Origin: Oceanobacter kriegii DSM 6294 | Lineage (GTDB): Bacteria; Pseudomonadota; Gammaproteobacteria; Pseudomonadales; Oceanobacteraceae | Length of the DNA: 64,000 nt | Reading direction: 5' to 3' | NCBI RefSeq assembly: GCF_000422845.1 | Contig: NZ_AUGV01000003.1 | Span: 594,373-658,372, forward strand | In this document: positions 7,698-16,637 of the stretch, piece by piece | Layout of the letters: every line of letters begins with the position of its first letter | Position numbering within the stretch: the stretch's first letter is position 1 | Translations under genes and position numbers: made by a program | Notes under the pieces: model-generated | Databases searched by the model: none | Seen by the model: only the letters and a program-made list of their open reading frames with translations | What the model was told of the DNA's origin: nothing

Positions 7698-9062
7698 TGG
7701 CTTGTAAGGGCCATCAACGCTGACGTTGATGTAGTCGGCCTGGGTCTGGGTCAGCTTGGTGATCACACCACCGAAGCCTTCCACCATGTCCTTGGCCACT
7801 TCTTCGTCCAGTTTCTTCGGCAGAACCTTAACGTAGATGCCCGCGGCTTTTTCTTCGGCGCTCAGGTCGGCGAATTTGGCTTCGTACAGGTACATCTGTG
7901 CCAATACCTGGTTGGCGAAGGAGCCGTCCATGATGCGGGATGGGTGACCGGTAGCGTTACCCAGGTTCACCAGGCGGCCTTCAGACAGCAGGATCAGGTG
8001 ATCGTCGGAAGCGGCGTCACGGATCACTTTGTGAACCTGTGGCTTCACTTCGTCCCATTCCCAGTTGGCACGCATGTAAGCGGTGTCGATTTCGTTGTCG
8101 AAGTGACCGATGTTACACACCACAGCGCCGCTCTTCAGCTTTTGCAGCATGTTCTTGTCACATACATTAACGTTACCAGTAGTGGTGACGATCAGGTCGG
8201 TTTTGCCCAGTAGGTCGGCGTCTACGCAGTCCAGTTCGCCAGTGTTTACGCCGTTGATGTACGGGGAAACCACTTCGAAACCGTCCATGCAGGCCTGCAT
8301 GGCACAGATTGGATCGACTTCAGTTACTTTAACGATCATGCCTTCCTGACGCAGGGAAGCAGCGGAGCCTTTACCCACGTCGCCGTAGCCAACAACCAGC
8401 GCTTTTTTGCCGCTCAGCAGGTGGTCAGTACCACGCTTGATGGCGTCGTTCAGAGAGTGACGACAGCCGTACTTGTTGTCGTTCTTGGACTTGGTGACTG
8501 CGTCGTTAACGTTGATGGCAGGCACTTTCAATTCGCCTTTTTCCATCATTTCCAGCAGACGGTGTACGCCAGTGGTGGTTTCTTCGGAGATGCCGTGGAT
8601 GCTGTCCAGCATCGCCGGGAAGTCCTTGTGAACCATCTCGGTCAGGTCGCCGCCGTCGTCCAGGATGATGTTGGCATCCCATACCTGTTCGCCGTCTTTT
8701 TCAGACAGGATGGTCTGCTTGATGCACCACAGGAATTCTTCTTCGGTTTCACCTTTCCAGGCGAACACAGGAATACCAGCAGCAGCGATGGCCGCAGCAG
8801 CGTGATCCTGGGTGGAGAAGATGTTGCAGGAAGACCAGCGAACGTCGGCACCCAGGTCAACCAGGGTCTCGATCAGCACGGCGGTCTGGATGGTCATGTG
8901 GATACAACCCATGATCTTGGCACCGGCCAGCGGCTGGGCTTCCTTGTACTTGCGACGCAGCGCCATCAGGGCTGGCATTTCGCCTTCGGCGATCTGGATT
9001 TCCTTGCGGCCCCAATCGGCCAGAGTAATGTCGGCGACTTTATAATCAGTGAACTGAGTCAT
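7680..9062 (-). CDS. ahcY: Adenosylhomocysteinase
   Basis: The enzyme splits S-adenosylhomocysteine into adenosine and homocysteine, removing the product that inhibits methyltransferases. The 460-residue protein is full length: substrate-domain segments [15 protein letters not shown] and [10 protein letters not shown], the catalytic region [12 protein letters not shown], the NAD-binding [10 protein letters not shown], the IGHFDNEID segment, and the family's basic-aromatic C-terminus ending in KPEAYKY. It is cytosolic and tetrameric in known members. An AGGAG ribosome site lies 7 bp before the ATG. Only a 71-bp gap precedes it, so no SAH riboswitch fits directly upstream. It lies in line with the four-helix-bundle gene, metK and the sahR-like regulator on the same strand. 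Confidence 0.97.
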   Translation of the reverse strand: MTQFTDYKVADITLADWGRKEIQIAEGEMPALMALRRKYKEAQPLAGAKIMGCIHMTIQTAVLIETLVDLGADVRWSSCNIFSTQDHAAAAIAAAGIPVFAWKGETEEEFLWCIKQTILSEKDGEQVWDANIILDDGGDLTEMVHKDFPAMLDSIHGISEETTTGVHRLLEMMEKGELKVPAINVNDAVTKSKNDNKYGCRHSLNDAIKRGTDHLLSGKKALVVGYGDVGKGSAASLRQEGMIVKVTEVDPICAMQACMDGFEVVSPYINGVNTGELDCVDADLLGKTDLIVTTTGNVNVCDKNMLQKLKSGAVVCNIGHFDNEIDTAYMRANWEWDEVKPQVHKVIRDAASDDHLILLSEGRLVNLGNATGHPSRIMDGSFANQVLAQMYLYEAKFADLSAEEKAAGIYVKVLPKKLDEEVAKDMVEGFGGVITKLTQTQADYINVSVDGPYKPEAYKY

Positions 9063-9081
9063 TTGAGGCTCCTGTTGCCAA

Positions 9082-9109
9082 GTCTGGTGTCGGGAGTCTG
9101 GTGTCTGGA
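9082..9109. repeat. Heptamer repeat array (4 units) upstream of ahcY
   Basis: Four 7-bp units in a row, GTCTGGT, GTCGGGA, GTCTGGT and GTCTGGA, occupy the gap between the four-helix-bundle gene and ahcY. They belong to the same family as the arrays at 9526, 12044, 33525, 36364, 54437 and 63765. Here the orientation is inverted relative to the array on the other side of the four-helix-bundle gene. Confidence 0.8.
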
Positions 9110-9133
9110 GCCAGAGTGCCGACCTGCGGTAAT

Positions 9134-9484
9134 TTAGTTGCCCAATCGGTTGATCAGGCCGTTAAGAAGAGCAAAAACATGCTCAACCTGCTCACGAACA
9201 CAGGGCTCGTAAGACGCTAATCCAAGGCTCTCAGCCAGAATCAGCTGGGTATCCAGTTCAGTCAGCGAGCCGCGTGCATGCAATAAAAAGCGTCGAAAAT
9301 CCTTGTCTGTACCACGACCACTGCCTTCGGCAATGTTGGATGGAACGCTCACAGCAGCTCTACGCATCTGACTGGTCAAACCAAATTTCTCACATTCGGG
9401 AAATCCGGCGGTGATGCTGTATATGTCTTTCACCAGTGACATGGCTTTTTGCCAAACCACCAGGTTTTGGTATTTGCGATTCAC
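9134..9484 (-). CDS. Four-helix-bundle protein (S23/23S rRNA IVP family)
   Basis: The 116-residue protein fits PF05635: an N-terminal [18 protein letters not shown] helix, [24 protein letters not shown]...[12 protein letters not shown] and a C-terminal LLNGLINRL helix. These proteins form four-helix pentamers. They were first seen in intervening sequences of 23S rRNA genes, and one relative (bAvd) is a partner in diversity-generating retroelements. No reverse transcriptase or template repeat is visible here, so the role is unknown. The gene splits the SAM-cycle genes ahcY and metK and is flanked on both sides by heptamer arrays in opposite orientation, which suggests it was inserted. The ATG is at 9484; no strong ribosome site is evident. 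Confidence 0.85.
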   Translation of the reverse strand: MNRKYQNLVVWQKAMSLVKDIYSITAGFPECEKFGLTSQMRRAAVSVPSNIAEGSGRGTDKDFRRFLLHARGSLTELDTQLILAESLGLASYEPCVREQVEHVFALLNGLINRLGN

Positions 9485-9525
9485 AGAACATCCTTGTTCT
9501 CTCGATCATATCCCTTCAGGCTGAG

Positions 9526-9581
9526 CCCGACGCCCGACGCCCGACGCCCGACGCCCGACGCCCGACGCCCGACGCCCGACG
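9526..9581. repeat. Perfect heptamer array (8 x CCCGACG) at the metK stop
   Basis: Eight perfect head-to-tail copies of CCCGACG end 7 bp before the metK stop codon complement (9589-9591). Since metK runs leftward, the array is the first thing transcribed after its stop and reads CGTCGGG on the coding strand. The lack of any unit variation points to recent expansion by slippage. Confidence 0.9.
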
Positions 9582-9588
9582 CAAGGCC

Positions 9589-10800
9589 TTACAGGCCCGC
9601 CGCCGCTTTCAGCGCATCAACCTTGTCAGTACGTTCCCAGGTGAAGGCGGTGAAGGTTTTGCTCTTCTTCTCGCCCTGGTCGCTGTATTCGTAGGTCATT
9701 TCGAACGGTTCGCGACCGAAGTGACCGTAGGCAGCGGTGGCCTGGTACATTGGGTTCAGCAGTTCCAGTTGGTTCTGGATGGCGTATGGGCGCAGGTCGA
9801 AGACTTCGCGGATGACCTTGGCCAGTTCGCGGTCGTTGAGTTTGCCGGTGCCGAAGGTGTTCACAGAAATGGAAGTCGGTTCGGCTACACCAATGGCGTA
9901 AGACACCTGGATTTCACAACGGTCAGCCAGGCCAGCAGCAACGATGTTTTTGGCAACGTAACGGCCCATGTAGGCTGCGGAACGGTCAACCTTGGACGGG
10001 TCCTTGCCGGAGAATGCACCACCACCGTGGCGGGCCATGCCACCGTAGGTGTCGACGATGATCTTACGGCCAGTCAGGCCAGCGTCGCCCACTGGGCCGC
10101 CGATCACGAAGTTGCCGGTCGGGTTGATGTGGTACAGGGTGCCTTCGTGCAGCCATTCAGCAGGCAGTACTGGCTTGATGATGTGTTCCAGTACCTGGGC
10201 ACGCAGGTCTTCCAGAGAGATGGAAGGATCGTGCTGGGTAGACAGTACGACAGCGTCAACTTTCGGGCTGTCGCCTTCCCAGTTGATGGTTACCTGGGAT
10301 TTGGCATCCGGGCGCAGCCACGGCAGGGTGCCGTTGCGACGCAGTTCGGACTGACGCTGAACCAGCAGGTGCGCGTAGTACACAGGTGCAGGCATCAGGT
10401 TCGGGGTTTCGTTGGTGGCGTAGCCGAACATCAGGCCCTGGTCGCCAGCGCCCTGATCTTCAGGCTTGGCGCGGTCAACACCCATGTTGATGTCGACAGA
10501 CTGCTTGCCAATGGCGTTCAGTACTGCACAGGAGGCGCCGTCGAAACCAACTTCGGAGCTGGTGTAACCAATGCCGGTGATTACATCACGAACGATCTCT
10601 TCCAGATCAACGTAGCAAGAGGTGGTCAGCTCACCAGCGACCACAGCCATACCGGTTTTTACCAGAGTTTCTACCGCCACTCGGGCGTAAGGATCGCGGG
10701 CAATGATCGCATCCAGTACTGCATCGGAAATCTGGTCAGCAACCTTGTCCGGGTGACCTTCAGATACAGACTCTGAAGTAAAAATCGAATATTCGCTCAT
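9589..10800 (-). CDS. metK: S-adenosylmethionine synthetase
   Basis: The enzyme makes SAM from methionine and ATP. The 403-residue protein has the family signatures: N-terminal [35 protein letters not shown], the glycine-rich phosphate loop [19 protein letters not shown], and a late GYFGRE-like [10 protein letters not shown]. An open frame continues 29 codons upstream, but the conserved N-terminus [10 protein letters not shown] begins at 10800, where AGAGGG lies 8 bp ahead. It therefore starts at 10800. The sahR-like ArsR gene lies just upstream on the same strand, as PA0547 precedes metK in Pseudomonas aeruginosa. A hairpin and a palindrome lie in the 135-bp gap between them. Confidence 0.97.
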   Translation of the reverse strand: MSEYSIFTSESVSEGHPDKVADQISDAVLDAIIARDPYARVAVETLVKTGMAVVAGELTTSCYVDLEEIVRDVITGIGYTSSEVGFDGASCAVLNAIGKQSVDINMGVDRAKPEDQGAGDQGLMFGYATNETPNLMPAPVYYAHLLVQRQSELRRNGTLPWLRPDAKSQVTINWEGDSPKVDAVVLSTQHDPSISLEDLRAQVLEHIIKPVLPAEWLHEGTLYHINPTGNFVIGGPVGDAGLTGRKIIVDTYGGMARHGGGAFSGKDPSKVDRSAAYMGRYVAKNIVAAGLADRCEIQVSYAIGVAEPTSISVNTFGTGKLNDRELAKVIREVFDLRPYAIQNQLELLNPMYQATAAYGHFGREPFEMTYEYSDQGEKKSKTFTAFTWERTDKVDALKAAAGL

Positions 10801-10823
10801 GTGTAACCCTCTATGTTTGGTGG

Positions 10824-10842
10824 TGCTCCCTGGGTAGGGGAG
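10824..10842 (-). promoter_or_regulatory. Hairpin in the metK leader
   Basis: GCTCCC at 10824-10829 pairs with GGGAGC at 10837-10842 across a short loop. It lies about 24 bp before the metK start. It is too small for a known SAM riboswitch and shows none of the class-defining cores. It may simply affect mRNA stability. Confidence 0.35.
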
Positions 10843-10896
10843 CCATTGTTCGTTTAATGTTCGTATTAATGGTACGAAGGTCACCAAGACTGATGG

Positions 10897-10916
10897 ATAA
10901 TCATCTTGATGATAAT
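10897..10916. promoter_or_regulatory. Candidate operator between the sahR-like gene and metK
   Basis: The 20-bp element ATaATCATCttGATGATaAT is a palindrome with a single mismatched pair on each flank. It sits 97 bp before the metK start and 20 bp after the regulator's stop, the expected place for an operator of the ArsR-type SahR-like protein. The same stretch continues GATAATGATTCTTATC, which by eye matches about 14 of 19 bases of the Fur consensus, so Fur is a competing reading. Confidence 0.4.
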
Positions 10917-10935
10917 GATTCTTATCTGTGCTGTT

Positions 10936-11904
10936 TTACTGTTGTTGGTAAAACAACCGGAACTGAATCTGGAATCCGTTACGCAGGCCTAGAAACTGGC
11001 TCTGGCCTTCGCTCAGCCCGGCTTCTTCAGCCCAGGCGGTTAAATCTTCCGGCTCGAAGCCAAGCCACAAATCGCCGCAGCTTTCCCGTGCCCAGGTTTG
11101 TTCATGGCGGCACAAATCCGTCACCAGAAAACAGCCGCCGGGTGCCAGTAAGCGGCCAACGTCGGCAAAAATATTCTGCGGTGCGGGCACGTGGTGCAGC
11201 ACCATATTGGCAACCATCAGGTCGACTGAACCATTAAATTCCTGATCCAGCGCGGTGGTCTCGCCCAGCACACAGTTAACGTTAGCCAACTGTTGCTGAT
11301 TTACCTGCTGTTTGGCCCGATTCAGCATGGGCTCGGAAATATCCAGCGCCATAACCTGTTCAAAGCGCTGCGCCAGCGGTGCCAGAAAGGCGCCGTCGCC
11401 GGGGCCGATTTCCAGTGCCGTGGCGGTGTTGCCGCTGTAATCCTGCACCAGCTTTTCCAGCGTCTCGCCGTATTGCTCGTAAGACGCAATCAAATCCTGT
11501 TGCTGCTGGAAGGCTTCGGCGTTGCGGGCAAAAAACTCTTCGCACACTTCCGCCCGGTCGTTCAGCAGCTGTTGCAAACGCTGCTGTACGGCGTTGGCCA
11601 GCGGGTTGCGGTCGAGCGCCGAATAGGTGCTTCGCAGCCAGCTGTGCCAGTCGTTCTGGCCGGTCAGCAGCGGCCGACGGTAGAAGATGCTGTTGCCTTC
11701 GCGCTGATTACTGACAACGCCGGCTTTGGACAGGATCTTCAGATGATGACTCATGCTCGATTGCTTGATGTCGAACAGCTCGCACAACTCCAATACGCCA
11801 AACGACCCCTTGCCCAGTACCTGCACAATGGCCAGTCGCAGCGGGTCGCCGATGGCTTTGGCTGCCGCGGCAAGTTGGTCTGGAGAAAGCAATGTGTGGG
11901 GCAT
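10936..11904 (-). CDS. ArsR-family regulator fused to a SAM-dependent methyltransferase domain (SahR-like)
   Basis: Residues 10-85 form an ArsR winged helix (KAIGDPLRLAIVQVL, recognition helix KQSSMSHHLKILSKAG, wing REGNSIFYR). Residues from about 160 form a class I methyltransferase with motif I LEIGPGDGAF at 164-173 and the acidic end of strand 2 at MALDIS. Such fusions sit beside metK in pseudomonads. The ArsR protein SahR is known in Proteobacteria to respond to S-adenosylhomocysteine and control methionine-cycle genes. The fused domain may be the SAM/SAH sensor rather than an active enzyme. The ATG at 11904 is chosen over the GTG at 11910. A strong palindrome lies 62-85 bp upstream, suggesting autoregulation. 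Confidence 0.85.
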   Translation of the reverse strand: MPHTLLSPDQLAAAAKAIGDPLRLAIVQVLGKGSFGVLELCELFDIKQSSMSHHLKILSKAGVVSNQREGNSIFYRRPLLTGQNDWHSWLRSTYSALDRNPLANAVQQRLQQLLNDRAEVCEEFFARNAEAFQQQQDLIASYEQYGETLEKLVQDYSGNTATALEIGPGDGAFLAPLAQRFEQVMALDISEPMLNRAKQQVNQQQLANVNCVLGETTALDQEFNGSVDLMVANMVLHHVPAPQNIFADVGRLLAPGGCFLVTDLCRHEQTWARESCGDLWLGFEPEDLTAWAEEAGLSEGQSQFLGLRNGFQIQFRLFYQQQ

Positions 11905-11965
11905 GGCCACCGTCCGTCGGTTACACGGTCATCTTCAAGGTGGCTCATGATAACAGTGAAAAAAT

Positions 11966-11989
11966 CTATATCAATATTTTTTGATATAG
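11966..11989. promoter_or_regulatory. Palindromic operator upstream of the SahR-like gene
   Basis: CTATATCAA at 11966-11974 and TTGATATAG at 11981-11989 are perfect 9-bp inverted repeats around a 6-bp AT spacer. ArsR-family repressors typically bind AT-rich imperfect palindromes of this size. Its place just upstream of the regulator start, in an otherwise empty AT-rich gap, fits autoregulation. The binding protein is inferred. Confidence 0.6.
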
Positions 11990-12043
11990 GTGTGTAAGCA
12001 AGGGTTGCTGAGTGTTGCGGGAAGGTTACGCTTCGCCCGACGC

Positions 12044-12070
12044 CAGACTTCAGACTTCAGACTTCAGACT
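12044..12070. repeat. Heptamer array forming the 3' end of the GGDEF-EAL gene
   Basis: Three and a half copies of CAGACTT run from 12044 to 12070, preceded by a CCCGACG unit at 12036-12042. The stop codon complement of the GGDEF-EAL gene (12050-12052) lies inside the array. The last residues of the protein (SLKSEV) are the array read in successive frames, because a 7-bp unit shifts frame at each copy. Confidence 0.85.
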
Positions 12071-14446
12071 GCTCTGCTGCTTCAGCAATTGCAGGAAGTC
12101 GTCGAAGGGCATGGGTCTGCCGAACAGGAAGCCCTGGTAGATTTCCACGTCGAGGTCGCGCAGCAATTGCCATTGGCCGTCGGTTTCAACGCCTTCGGCC
12201 ACCACTTTCATGTCCAGCTGGTGGCTCATGGTGATGATGGCTGAGAGGATTTTGTGGGCGCGCTCATTGGCGTCGGCGTCGATCACAAAACTGCGGTCGA
12301 TTTTGACGGTGTCCAATGGCATATCGCGCAGGTAGCTGAGTGAGGAGTAGCCGGTGCCGAAGTCGTCGATGGCGATACGAAAGCCCTTTTTGCGCAGCCG
12401 GTTCATGATGGATACCGGGTCGCTGTCGGGCTGCAGGAACACGGATTCGGTGATTTCCAGTTCCAGAGCCTTGCAGTCGACCTGTTCGTTGCTGCAGTGG
12501 GTTTTGAGTTTCTCGGGCAGCGACGTATCCAGCAATTGCCAACCAGACAGGTTGATGGCCAGGTGAGCGGCAGGGTCAACGGCAACGATCTGGCGGGCAT
12601 AACGACAGCCGTTGCGCATCACGGCTTCGGCGAACGCGGCATTGAGGCCGTTTTGTTCAATCATTGGAATGAACTCAGCCGGTGACACAAAGCCACTGCT
12701 CTGAGAGGTCCAGCGGGCCAGCATTTCGCCGCCGACGATGCGTTGGTTCTGGTCGAACTTGGGTTGTACGTGAAAGCTGATCTGGTCTTGTTCAATGGCT
12801 TGTGCCAGTTCCGACACCAGACTGGCGCGGTGCAGCGCGGCTTTGCCCATGCCTTTGCAGAACACCTGGATACGGTTGCGGCCCTGTGCCTTGGCCTCGT
12901 ACATAGCGGTGTCGGCTTCGCGGATCAGTTGGGTGGCGCCGACCTCGGCGTCGGTGGTTTCAACAATGCCAATGCTGGCCGACAGGCGGATGCTGGCACC
13001 ATGCAGCCCCATGGGTTCACGGATGGTTTTGAGTACCGCCGAGGGAATCGGGTCAGCGTCGATGGGGCGGCGTTCTGGCCACCAGGCCACCACAAATTCA
13101 TCGCCGCCCCAGCGTGCCACCAGACCGTCTTTGGGGGTAATACGTTTGAGTCGGCGAGCCTGCGATACCAGCAGCAAGTCGGCGGCAATATGGCCAAACT
13201 CATCGTTAACGGCCTTGAAGCCATCGAGGTCGACAAACATCACCGCTAGCGGTCGCTTCTCGCTGGCCGAGCCGAGCATGCGCTCCAGTTGTTCATGCAG
13301 GGTGCCGCGATTGGGCAGGTTGGTCAGGCCGTCGTGGCTGGCCATGTGTTCCAGCGCCTGCTGTGCCTTGTTGCGTTCGCTGAGGTCCCGCAGGGTGATG
13401 ATGCTGTAGAAGTGACTGGCGTCGTCGGGTTGGAAGTGGTTCAGCGAGACTTCCAGTGGTATACCCACATCGGTTTCAGAGGCGGTATTCGGGTTACCAT
13501 TGCTGGCTTGGGTGCTACTGGTTTCAAAGGAAATGCTGCCGTGCTCATTGAGGGTACGCTTGGCAACATCGACCATGTCGACGAATTCATCCAGGCTGCG
13601 ACCGTGATAGCGAGCCGGGGTCAGTTTGAATAAATCCTGAAAGCCCTGATTGGCTTCCTGAATATGGCCGTGCTGGTCGGTAATCACCATGGCATCGCGA
13701 CTGCTGGCGAAGGCGCGGGCCATCAGTCGGTAGGATTCCTGGGTGCGGCGGTAATTGGTGATGTCCTTGACGGTGCCGACCGCCCGGGTCGGCGTGCCTT
13801 GTTTGTCCCGTTCGACAATGCGGCCGCGCCAATGCAGCCAGCGCCACTGTTGTGGGTCTGGCTGTGCTGTGTCCGGTTGAACTGTATCTGGCTGGGTGGT
13901 ATCTGGTTGGGGAGAGTAAGCCCGAGAGGCTTCTGTCGGTGAATGATTTGTCGGTAAGTCGTCTGTTCTGGTCAGCTGGCGCGGCGCGGTCAGTTGCAGC
14001 TCGTGATTTTCCCGTTGGGCAAGGGCGTCTTCCTTGCTTTGGGTGCGGTTCGGATCGCGGGGCAGGCGATAGCGCAGCAGCAGGTCAAACGAGTCGAGCA
14101 TGTCCGACAGGAACAGCTGCCAGTTGGTGATGAATTCCTGGCGGTCGTCCGGGTGAATGCGTTTGACGACCTGGGCGGTGTTGCCCCAGGTGCGAACCAC
14201 TTCCGAAGCGCCACTGGGGTAGCTCATCAGCTCGTAGATTTGCTCGTCGGCGTTCCAGTCCCAGATGGACTCGTTACCAGCCCAGATGGCCAGTTCCAGT
14301 TTGTTGCGGTCCTTCTTGCCGAGCTCCAGGGCATCGTACAGTTCCAGCGATTTGACGTTCAGCAGTTGCTCTGCGGCCTTGCGGGCTGTGCGCTCCCGTT
14401 CGGCCTTGCGCTGCAGGCGCTGTATATCCTTGGTGAGGTCGGTCAT
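12050..14446 (-). CDS. PAS-GGDEF-EAL cyclic-di-GMP enzyme, partner of H-NOX
   Basis: A protein of about 798 residues in this order: charged coiled coil (1-45), a PAS-like domain (about 55-235) interrupted by a QPDT repeat insert at 180-197, a second PAS (about 237-365), GGDEF (intact GGDEF at 447-451) and EAL. The allosteric I-site is lost: TPKD stands where RxxD is expected. The EAL motif reads EML (574-576), but the other catalytic motifs are kept (NLSGWQ, LEITES, DDFGTGYSSL, AEGVET, YQGFLFG), so phosphodiesterase activity is likely. Both ATG 14488 (overlapping the H-NOX gene) and ATG 14446 are possible. I use 14446, which gives MTDLTKDIQRLQ. H-NOX proteins are known to control such enzymes in response to nitric oxide. 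Confidence 0.92.
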   Translation of the reverse strand: MTDLTKDIQRLQRKAERERTARKAAEQLLNVKSLELYDALELGKKDRNKLELAIWAGNESIWDWNADEQIYELMSYPSGASEVVRTWGNTAQVVKRIHPDDRQEFITNWQLFLSDMLDSFDLLLRYRLPRDPNRTQSKEDALAQRENHELQLTAPRQLTRTDDLPTNHSPTEASRAYSPQPDTTQPDTVQPDTAQPDPQQWRWLHWRGRIVERDKQGTPTRAVGTVKDITNYRRTQESYRLMARAFASSRDAMVITDQHGHIQEANQGFQDLFKLTPARYHGRSLDEFVDMVDVAKRTLNEHGSISFETSSTQASNGNPNTASETDVGIPLEVSLNHFQPDDASHFYSIITLRDLSERNKAQQALEHMASHDGLTNLPNRGTLHEQLERMLGSASEKRPLAVMFVDLDGFKAVNDEFGHIAADLLLVSQARRLKRITPKDGLVARWGGDEFVVAWWPERRPIDADPIPSAVLKTIREPMGLHGASIRLSASIGIVETTDAEVGATQLIREADTAMYEAKAQGRNRIQVFCKGMGKAALHRASLVSELAQAIEQDQISFHVQPKFDQNQRIVGGEMLARWTSQSSGFVSPAEFIPMIEQNGLNAAFAEAVMRNGCRYARQIVAVDPAAHLAINLSGWQLLDTSLPEKLKTHCSNEQVDCKALELEITESVFLQPDSDPVSIMNRLRKKGFRIAIDDFGTGYSSLSYLRDMPLDTVKIDRSFVIDADANERAHKILSAIITMSHQLDMKVVAEGVETDGQWQLLRDLDVEIYQGFLFGRPMPFDDFLQLLKQQSSLKSEV

Positions 14447-14456
14447 GAGCAGGTCG

Positions 14457-14996
14457 TCAGATGCTGACACGGAACAGCGTCGCCCCATCGTCCAGGGGTT
14501 GCTGCTCTATTTGTACCTGCTGGTGGCCAAAGTAGTCGGCAGCACCTTTCATCAGGCCCAGCGCCAGTGGCTGAAGGTTGCGCTCGGAACGGTATTCCAT
14601 TTCCAGCGAGTGGTCGGTTTTGCTGACGACGTTGAATTTCGGCAGCGCCGCATCGGGGTAGAGTTTGTAGACTTCCTTGTGGATATCGCCGTCGAGGGTG
14701 TCGAGCAGGTCGAATAAGGAGTGCTTGTTCACCAGCAATTGGGCGTGGCTTTTGGTGAAGGAGTTGAACAGGTAGCTGCCGAAGGCTTCAATCAGGTCGG
14801 GCACCGGCATGCCGGTTTTTTGCGACAGCAAGCTGACCAGTGTCACCACTTCCTCGAACGGGTAATAACCGACGGCGGTGTAGGCGCCACCGTGCTCGAG
14901 GTTGGCTTCGTCGAGAATTTCATCGGCCATTTCGGGCGAAAATGTCTCTTCGATCATTTCGACCATTTCGGTAAAAATCATTCCCAGCATCAACAA
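14457..14996 (-). CDS. H-NOX heme nitric oxide sensor
   Basis: The 179-residue HNOB protein has all heme-pocket residues in register with well-studied H-NOX proteins: the proximal histidine H106 in DIHKEVYKLYP, P119, and the YxSxR propionate-binding motif YRSER at 135-139. The position equivalent to the distal oxygen-binding tyrosine appears to be leucine (near 144), so it should bind NO but not hold oxygen. The gene is just upstream of the PAS-GGDEF-EAL gene on the same strand, the classic H-NOX/cyclic-di-GMP operon that links NO to biofilm decisions in Shewanella and Legionella. No strong ribosome site stands out before the ATG at 14996. Confidence 0.93.
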   Translation of the reverse strand: MLMLGMIFTEMVEMIEETFSPEMADEILDEANLEHGGAYTAVGYYPFEEVVTLVSLLSQKTGMPVPDLIEAFGSYLFNSFTKSHAQLLVNKHSLFDLLDTLDGDIHKEVYKLYPDAALPKFNVVSKTDHSLEMEYRSERNLQPLALGLMKGAADYFGHQQVQIEQQPLDDGATLFRVSI

Positions 14997-15117
14997 GCTC
15001 CCTCGGTTCGGGCCCGGTGTTATCGGTCGACTTTTTATCCTTCCACTATAGAACAGTCAGGCCTGGATGCCAGCCCAAAGGCGGTATTGAACGGCGAGTG
15101 TTGCTGCTTTTCAGGCC

Positions 15118-15143
15118 AAAAAAAGGGAGAGCCATGCTCTCCC
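15118..15143 (-). terminator. Intrinsic terminator after pyk
   Basis: On the minus strand GGGAGAGC, a 3-base loop and GCTCTCCC are followed by seven T. It lies about 50 bp beyond the pyk stop and separates the gap-pyk operon from the H-NOX operon. Confidence 0.9.
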
Positions 15144-15191
15144 CAAATGCCCCGAAGGGCAGCCGTGAAACGTCAAACAGACGAATGAGTA

Positions 15192-16628
15192 TCAGCGCAC
15201 ACGCACAATCTTGAGCATGTCGGTGCCGCCCTGGGCATCGTGGAAATCGCCTTTGGTCATCACCACCAGATCGCCGCTGCTGACTTCGCCAACTTCCTTC
15301 AAAAGCTCAATGGCTTTTGGGTTCACCTGTTCCGGTGGCAGTTGGTCGGAGTAGAACGGGATGGTTTGCACACCGCGGTACAAGGCCACGCGGTTCTGGG
15401 TGGCTTCGTTGCGGCAGTAGGCGTAAATCGGCAGATGCGAGCGCAAACGCGACATCAGTCGTGGCGTGGCACCGCTTTCGGTCAGGCAAATCACCGCTTT
15501 TACACCAACCAGATGGTTGGCAGCGTACATGGCCGACATGGCGATGGTTTCGTCGATGTCGTGGAAATCCTTGTGCAGGCGATGATGCGAGCGCTTGTTG
15601 ATCGGCTGTTTCTCGGCACCAATGATCACCCGGCTCATGGCTTCCACGGCTTCTACCGGGTAGTCACCGGCGGCGGTTTCCGCGGACAGCATCACCGCGT
15701 CGGTGCAGTCCAGTACCGCGTTGGCAACGTCGGACACTTCAGCACGGGTTGGCATTGGGCTGGAAATCATCGATTCCATCATCTGGGTGGCGGTAATCAC
15801 CGTGCGGTTCAGCTGACGCGAACGCTGGATGATTTTCTTCTGTACGCCAACCAGTTCAGCATCGCCAATTTCCACGGCCAGATCGCCACGGGCAACCATC
15901 ACGGCGTCGGACGCCAGAATGATGTCGTCGAGGGTATCGTCATCGGCAACGCATTCAGCGCGTTCAATTTTCGACACCAGATGCGCATGACCGCCAGCCG
16001 CTTGCAGCAGTTCGCGGGCTTCGTTCATGTCGGCTGCATCACGCGGGAAAGACACCGCCAGATAGTCAACGCCAATTGACGCCGCCAGCTTGATGTCCTG
16101 CTTGTCCTTGTCGGTCAGCGCCTTGGCTGACAGGCCGCCGCCCTGACGGTTGATGCCCTTGTTGTTGGACAGCCAGCCACCCACTTTCACCACGGTATCG
16201 AGTTTCTGCGGGTGCGTAGCGGTGACTTCCAGTACCACACGACCGTCGTCCAGCAACAGAATGTCGCCAACGCTGGCGTCTTCAATCAGCTGCTTGTAAT
16301 CGATGCCGACCTGGTCCTTGTCGCCGGCTTCGTTGCCCAAGGTGGCGTCGAGGGCGAAAGCCTGGCCAATATCCAGATGGACTTTTTTGTCGGCAAAGCG
16401 GGCGATGCGAATTTTCGGGCCTTGCAGGTCGCCCAGAATGGCAACAAAACGGCCTTGTTTGCGGGCCGCTTCGCGCACCATGTCGGCGCGCTGACGGTGG
16501 TCGTCAGCTTCGCCGTGGGAGAAGTTCAGGCGCACCACGTCGGCACCAGCGGCAATCAACGCTTCCAGTTTTTCCGGAGTGTTGGTGGCCGGGCCCAGAG
16601 TGGCAACAATTTTGGTTCTGCGGAGCAT
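15192..16628 (-). CDS. pyk: Pyruvate kinase
   Basis: The enzyme converts phosphoenolpyruvate and ADP to pyruvate and ATP. The 478-residue protein is full length, with [14 protein letters not shown] at the start, [22 protein letters not shown], the metal/substrate region [12 protein letters not shown], and the [10 protein letters not shown] active-site helix. The length and the C-terminal allosteric domain fit the PykA type of proteobacteria. An AGAGG ribosome site lies about 6 bp before the ATG and overlaps the end of gap (9-bp gap between the genes), so gap and pyk form a tight operon. The terminator at 15118-15143 closes it. Confidence 0.96.
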   Translation of the reverse strand: MLRRTKIVATLGPATNTPEKLEALIAAGADVVRLNFSHGEADDHRQRADMVREAARKQGRFVAILGDLQGPKIRIARFADKKVHLDIGQAFALDATLGNEAGDKDQVGIDYKQLIEDASVGDILLLDDGRVVLEVTATHPQKLDTVVKVGGWLSNNKGINRQGGGLSAKALTDKDKQDIKLAASIGVDYLAVSFPRDAADMNEARELLQAAGGHAHLVSKIERAECVADDDTLDDIILASDAVMVARGDLAVEIGDAELVGVQKKIIQRSRQLNRTVITATQMMESMISSPMPTRAEVSDVANAVLDCTDAVMLSAETAAGDYPVEAVEAMSRVIIGAEKQPINKRSHHRLHKDFHDIDETIAMSAMYAANHLVGVKAVICLTESGATPRLMSRLRSHLPIYAYCRNEATQNRVALYRGVQTIPFYSDQLPPEQVNPKAIELLKEVGEVSSGDLVVMTKGDFHDAQGGTDMLKIVRVR

Positions 16629-16637
16629 GGAAGCCTC

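Noticed and set aside
9063..9133. SAH riboswitch before ahcY
   Set aside because: The gap is 71 bp and filled by heptamers; no room for the conserved core.
9134..9484. Part of a diversity-generating retroelement (bAvd-like)
   Set aside because: No reverse transcriptase, template repeat or variable target gene is nearby.
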